From positions 1-15,284 of the forward strand of contig JAXJBF010000014.1 of assembly GCA_036303105.1 (NCBI GenBank): a stretch of 15,284 bases of DNA, in the 5' to 3' direction. The translations under genes were made by a program, and so were the position numbers. Numbering within the stretch: position 1 is the stretch's first letter; each line of letters begins with the position of its first letter. Shown here piece by piece: positions 12,913-15,284 of the stretch. The stretch is from UMGS1590 sp036303105 (GTDB lineage: Bacteria > Bacillota > Peptococcia > Peptococcales > Peptococcaceae). Under the pieces are notes generated by a model. That model saw nothing but the letters and a program-made list of their open reading frames with translations. It searched no databases and had not been told where the DNA came from.

Positions 12913-13312
12913 AAAAGAATTTTCTGTACTCTAAAAAATCTTCATCAAACCAAAAATCATGTCAGCCTAGTTGGCGATCAAATTATATTAAAAGTCGAAC
13001 GACTTTCCATGAAATCTATCACATCAATCCTTATATATGTCAAAAAACATTTCTCATTTTCTGTTAAATGAGGCCAAAATCTGTTGTGCATATTTCAAAT
13101 TAAAACTTATTATAAAGAAAATATTGTACTGAAAAATTTTTTGAAAAGAGGAATTCATCGAATACCTCTCTCACTCTATATTAACAAATGACCAATGCTC
13201 ATTTTCTGTAATGACATCATTAGAAGTATATTATCCTATGATGTCAAAACAGAAATTAATCCCATTCTGATAAATTGAATCGGTCCAATAAAAGCGTACA
13301 GTAAATAAAAAA
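12913..13312. other. AT-rich intergenic region with several inverted repeats, no gene seen
   Basis: No open frame of substance or RNA gene is recognised. Three hairpin-forming sequences occur: AAAGTCG/CGACTTT with a two-base loop (12991-13006), AGAGGAATTC/GAATACCTCT with one mismatch and a three-base loop (13147-13169), and the larger repeat at 13203-13255. CTCATTTTCTGT occurs at 13053-13064 and again at 13198-13209. No hairpin has a convincing T-run, so a terminator for the LysR gene is not clear. Confidence 0.6.
13203..13255. repeat. 18-bp inverted repeat with 17-bp spacer
   Basis: TTTCTGTAATGACATCAT (13203-13220) and the complement of 13238-13255 (TTTCTGTTTTGACATCAT) match at 16 of 18 positions, with a perfect inner 9 bp. 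It could be the ends of a tiny MITE-like element, a binding site, or an RNA hairpin. It stands just left of the second IS relic. Confidence 0.7.
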
Positions 13313-13313
13313 T

Positions 13314-13585
13314 CCCTAATAGTGGAAACCAAATCCACGGCATCGGGTGGTAAATTTACGTCCAGACAAAAACATGTGCAACTGCTGCCAGAAATTCGTG
13401 CCATGATAGCTGCAGGAAAAACTCATAGAGAAATCGCCAAACATTTGGGGTGCAGAAGAATTCTTTTCAATTCTTAACTCTACAAACATCTACCAACATC
13501 TTTTGACGAAGCCAGGAGGCTCTTTGACAATGATATTTATTGCTATAACACTCAATGCATCGGGACAGCTCTGAGAAGGCGCTGA
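13314..13585 (+). pseudogene. Internally deleted IS relic: OrfA N-terminus joined to a transposase C-terminus
   Basis: The leader (13314-13357) aligns with the left relic at 2835-2878. The reading frame would start at 13358, but the codon is ACG where the left copy has ATG, so the start is lost. It encodes SRQKHVQLLPEIRAMIAAGKTHREIAKHLG..., the helix-turn-helix of an IS3-type OrfA, and stops at TAA 13475-13477. Further on, 13478-13585 reads ...PTSFDEARRLFDNDIYCYN...ALRRR, which resembles the C-terminal end of an IS3 OrfB (YNxxRIxxAL region). The middle of the element is missing. The two halves are in the same frame, which may be chance. It marks the right boundary of the AT-rich island. The OrfA part is more secure than the OrfB part. 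Confidence 0.6.
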
Positions 13586-13598
13586 ATCACGCGCACAC

Positions 13599-13641
13599 AA
13601 AAAAAGCCACCGCACACGCAAAAAGCGTTTGTGCGGTGGCT
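13599..13641 (-). terminator. Rho-independent terminator of the SLH gene
   Basis: AGCCACCGCACA (13605-13616) pairs perfectly with 13630-13641, with an added CGC/GCG inner stem. On the minus strand it is followed by seven T. It ends transcription of the SLH gene, 33 bp past its stop codon. Confidence 0.93.
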
Positions 13642-13674
13642 CTCTTTGTATGCGTCAGCGGCTAATGATCCGCC

Positions 13675-15284
13675 TTAATGCTCCAGCCAGTCGGGCGTAT
13701 CGATGAGCTTGGTCCAATGCTCGTACACGTCGTCTTTGCGGACGAACTCATGGCTGTTGGTGGCTTCCTGCACTGCCAGGTAATACCAGGTGCCAGGCTG
13801 GTTGTCCGGCCAGGTTTTCATGCCATCCAGCAGATCGGCGTCATTCTCTGGCAGGCGCTTCAACATGCGGTTGATCATCGCCATGGCTTCCGCGCGGGTG
13901 ATGTGATGATCCGGGCGGAAGGTGCCGTCGTCGTAGCCTCTGATCCATCCCAACGTCGCAGCGCGCTCGATGTCGGCTTTTGCCCAGTGATCGGAAATGT
14001 CTGCAAAATTGCTGTTGGCCGCTATGGTCGAGGTGTCAAATCGGGCGCAGATGGCAGCAAATTCAGCACGTGTGATGCTGGCATTCGGATCGAAGTGCGA
14101 GGTGCTGCGTCCTTTGAGAATGTTCAATTTGGCCATGGTGGCAATGTCGGTGTTGCACCACATATCATCGGCCACATCGTCAAAGGCATACACACTGGTG
14201 AGGCTGCCGTTTCTAATATCCTTGTTCAGCAGGCGGAAGAAAATCGCGGCCACTTCTGCGCGGCTGATGTTGTTCATCGGCTTCACGGTGCCATCTGCAT
14301 AGCCAGCCACATAGGCGAAGTGGGTATCGCCATTGAGCCAGTCTGGCACGTCGGTCAGTTTCCAGCCTGCGTAAACGGTCTTGCTACGATCCATCTTCAC
14401 GCTGGTCAGGCGCTCGCTCAAGGCCTCGTCGCTGTACCAGCCTGTGAAGGTGTAGCCGTCGCGGGTCGGCAGGTGACGCAGCGGCACCATGGTGTTTTTG
14501 GCATGGCGCTCATCCTTAAACACAGTTCCGCCATTGGATTCAAAATGCAGGACGCAGTCGTTGATCACACCGCCGCCTGTGCTTGCTTTCTTCTGCCACT
14601 GCGCGGTGAAGGTCATGTCGCTGTTGACTGTGACGGCATCGCCGGCCTGGTGGGTGGCCGTCCCATCGCTCCAGCCGGTGAAGGTATGGCCTTCCTTCGT
14701 TGGCGCTGCCGCCAGGTTAACGGCTTCGCCTGCTTCGACGGTGACCGGCGCATAGTTGCCATTGTTGTCACCACCAGCCAACTCATAGGTCACGGTGTAC
14801 TGGACAACGAATGGCGCCTTCTTTTCTTCCCACTGCGCGGTGAGCGTCATGTCGCTGTTGACTGTGATGGCATCGCCGGCCTGGTGGGTGGCAGCCCCAT
14901 CGCTCCAGCCGGTGAAGGTATGGCCTTCCTTCGTTGGCGCTGCCGCCAGGTTAACGGTCTCGCCGGCTTGAACTGTAACAGGACCATAGAGGCCGCTGTC
15001 CACGCCGCCATTCAAATCATAGCTCAGGATACAATCTGTGGCCAACGGCACCGCCTTCTGCCATTGTGCGGTAAGTGTGCGATCGTTGTCAATTTTGAGC
15101 GCTTCGCCTGCCGGATGGATGGCTTCCCCATCGCTCCAGCCGGTGAAGATGTGCCCTTCCTTCGTTGGCGCTTCTGCCGTGCGAATGGTGTCGCCTGCTT
15201 CGACAGTGACCGGCGCATACTTGCCATTGTCCGTGCCGCCGTTCAGGTCGTAGGTCACGGTGTAACGGACGACTGGCGGGCCCA
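13675..15284 (-). CDS. Surface protein with InlB B-repeats and three SLH modules, N-terminus off the window
   Basis: This is a secreted cell-wall protein held by SLH modules to the secondary cell-wall polymer. The frame is open to the right edge (535 visible residues); the GTG at 15258 is an internal codon since the repeat pattern continues upstream of it. Counting from that codon, four repeats of the Listeria/Bacteroides (InlB B/Flg_new) type lie at about 2-66, 79-143, 157-221 and 236-299, each with a Y(D/E)LNGG-like start, PTKEGHTFTGW core and TAQW end. Three SLH modules follow at about 311-345, 358-408 and 417-468, with ISRAE, ITRAE and ITRAE motifs; the second and third carry FDPNASITRAE and FRPDHHITRAE. 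The last 60 residues are a non-repeat tail. Signal peptide and upstream domains are not visible. It probably acts in adhesion or surface structure. GC-rich and separate from the metabolic island. Confidence 0.92.
   Translation of the reverse strand, partial: GPPVVRYTVTYDLNGGTDNGKYAPVTVEAGDTIRTAEAPTKEGHIFTGWSDGEAIHPAGEALKIDNDRTLTAQWQKAVPLATDCILSYDLNGGVDSGLYGPVTVQAGETVNLAAAPTKEGHTFTGWSDGAATHQAGDAITVNSDMTLTAQWEEKKAPFVVQYTVTYELAGGDNNGNYAPVTVEAGEAVNLAAAPTKEGHTFTGWSDGTATHQAGDAVTVNSDMTFTAQWQKKASTGGGVINDCVLHFESNGGTVFKDERHAKNTMVPLRHLPTRDGYTFTGWYSDEALSERLTSVKMDRSKTVYAGWKLTDVPDWLNGDTHFAYVAGYADGTVKPMNNISRAEVAAIFFRLLNKDIRNGSLTSVYAFDDVADDMWCNTDIATMAKLNILKGRSTSHFDPNASITRAEFAAICARFDTSTIAANSNFADISDHWAKADIERAATLGWIRGYDDGTFRPDHHITRAEAMAMINRMLKRLPENDADLLDGMKTWPDNQPGTWYYLAVQEATNSHEFVRKDDVYEHWTKLIDTPDWLEH
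14612..14957 (-). repeat. Near-identical 112-bp copies inside the surface-protein gene
   Basis: The segments 14612-14723 and 14846-14957 differ at three of 112 positions by eye and are offset by 234 bp, exactly 78 codons. They encode the core of the second and third InlB-type repeats. The first and fourth repeats are much more diverged at DNA level, so this pair is a recent duplication or is being homogenised. Confidence 0.85.

Noticed and set aside
15024..15258. GTG at 15258 as the start of the SLH protein
   Set aside because: The frame stays open to the window edge and the upstream residues (PPVVRYTV) match the lead-in of later repeats, so the true start lies outside; no signal peptide follows the GTG.

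Overview
The window looks like a mosaic stretch of chromosome from an anaerobic, probably Gram-positive-type (Bacillota/Clostridia-like) bacterium. The grounds are an S-layer-homology (SLH) protein carrying Listeria/Bacteroides-type repeats, small phage genes of a type common in Clostridia, strong AGGAGG ribosome binding sites, and an oxygen-sensitive flavin/iron-sulfur enzyme set. The species cannot be named from the sequence. Base composition changes sharply twice: 1 to about 2830 is GC-rich, about 2890 to 13500 is AT-rich, and about 13560 to the end is GC-rich again.

Region 1 (1-2808) is a piece of a prophage or phage-like element built around a lysogeny switch. A CI/LexA-type self-cleaving repressor (2046-2669, +) faces a leftward early operon of six closely packed genes: a Cro-like HTH protein, a small membrane protein, three small unknown proteins with stop/start overlaps, and a DUF6291-like protein that runs off the left edge. 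Two divergent promoters can be read between repressor and Cro. A strong terminator closes the repressor gene after two GC-rich 26-bp repeats. No integrase, capsid or packaging gene is in view.

Region 2 (about 2834-13585) is an AT-rich metabolic island bounded by two decayed copies of the same insertion-sequence orfA, both in + orientation (2834-3011 and 13314-13585). Inside is a six-gene leftward operon: two paralogous Old-Yellow-Enzyme-type Fe-S flavoenzymes of about 640 residues, a DASS/SLC13-type anion carrier, a fumarate-reductase/AprA-type FAD protein, a two-cluster ferredoxin, and an MFS carrier. A divergent LysR-type regulator sits upstream. A 19-bp T-N11-A palindrome lies about 65 bp upstream of the predicted operon start, the classic LysR activation geometry. 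The likely logic is substrate import (DASS and/or MFS), reduction by the two OYE-type enzymes, and a further redox step by the FAD protein with the ferredoxin as electron partner, induced by substrate through LysR. The substrate is not identifiable; an unsaturated organic acid used as carbon source or electron acceptor is my working guess. Both OYE-type enzymes lack the usual paired active-site residues, so the chemistry may be new.

Region 3 (13599-15284) is the 3' part of a GC-rich gene for a secreted cell-surface protein: four InlB B-type repeats followed by three SLH modules, closed by a strong terminator. Its start lies beyond the right edge.

The most interesting item is the LysR-controlled island with its paired atypical flavoenzymes. 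Close behind are a G9 tract near the start of the MFS gene (possible phase variation), the IS leader hairpin that buries a ribosome binding site, and unexplained inverted repeats in the right intergenic region.
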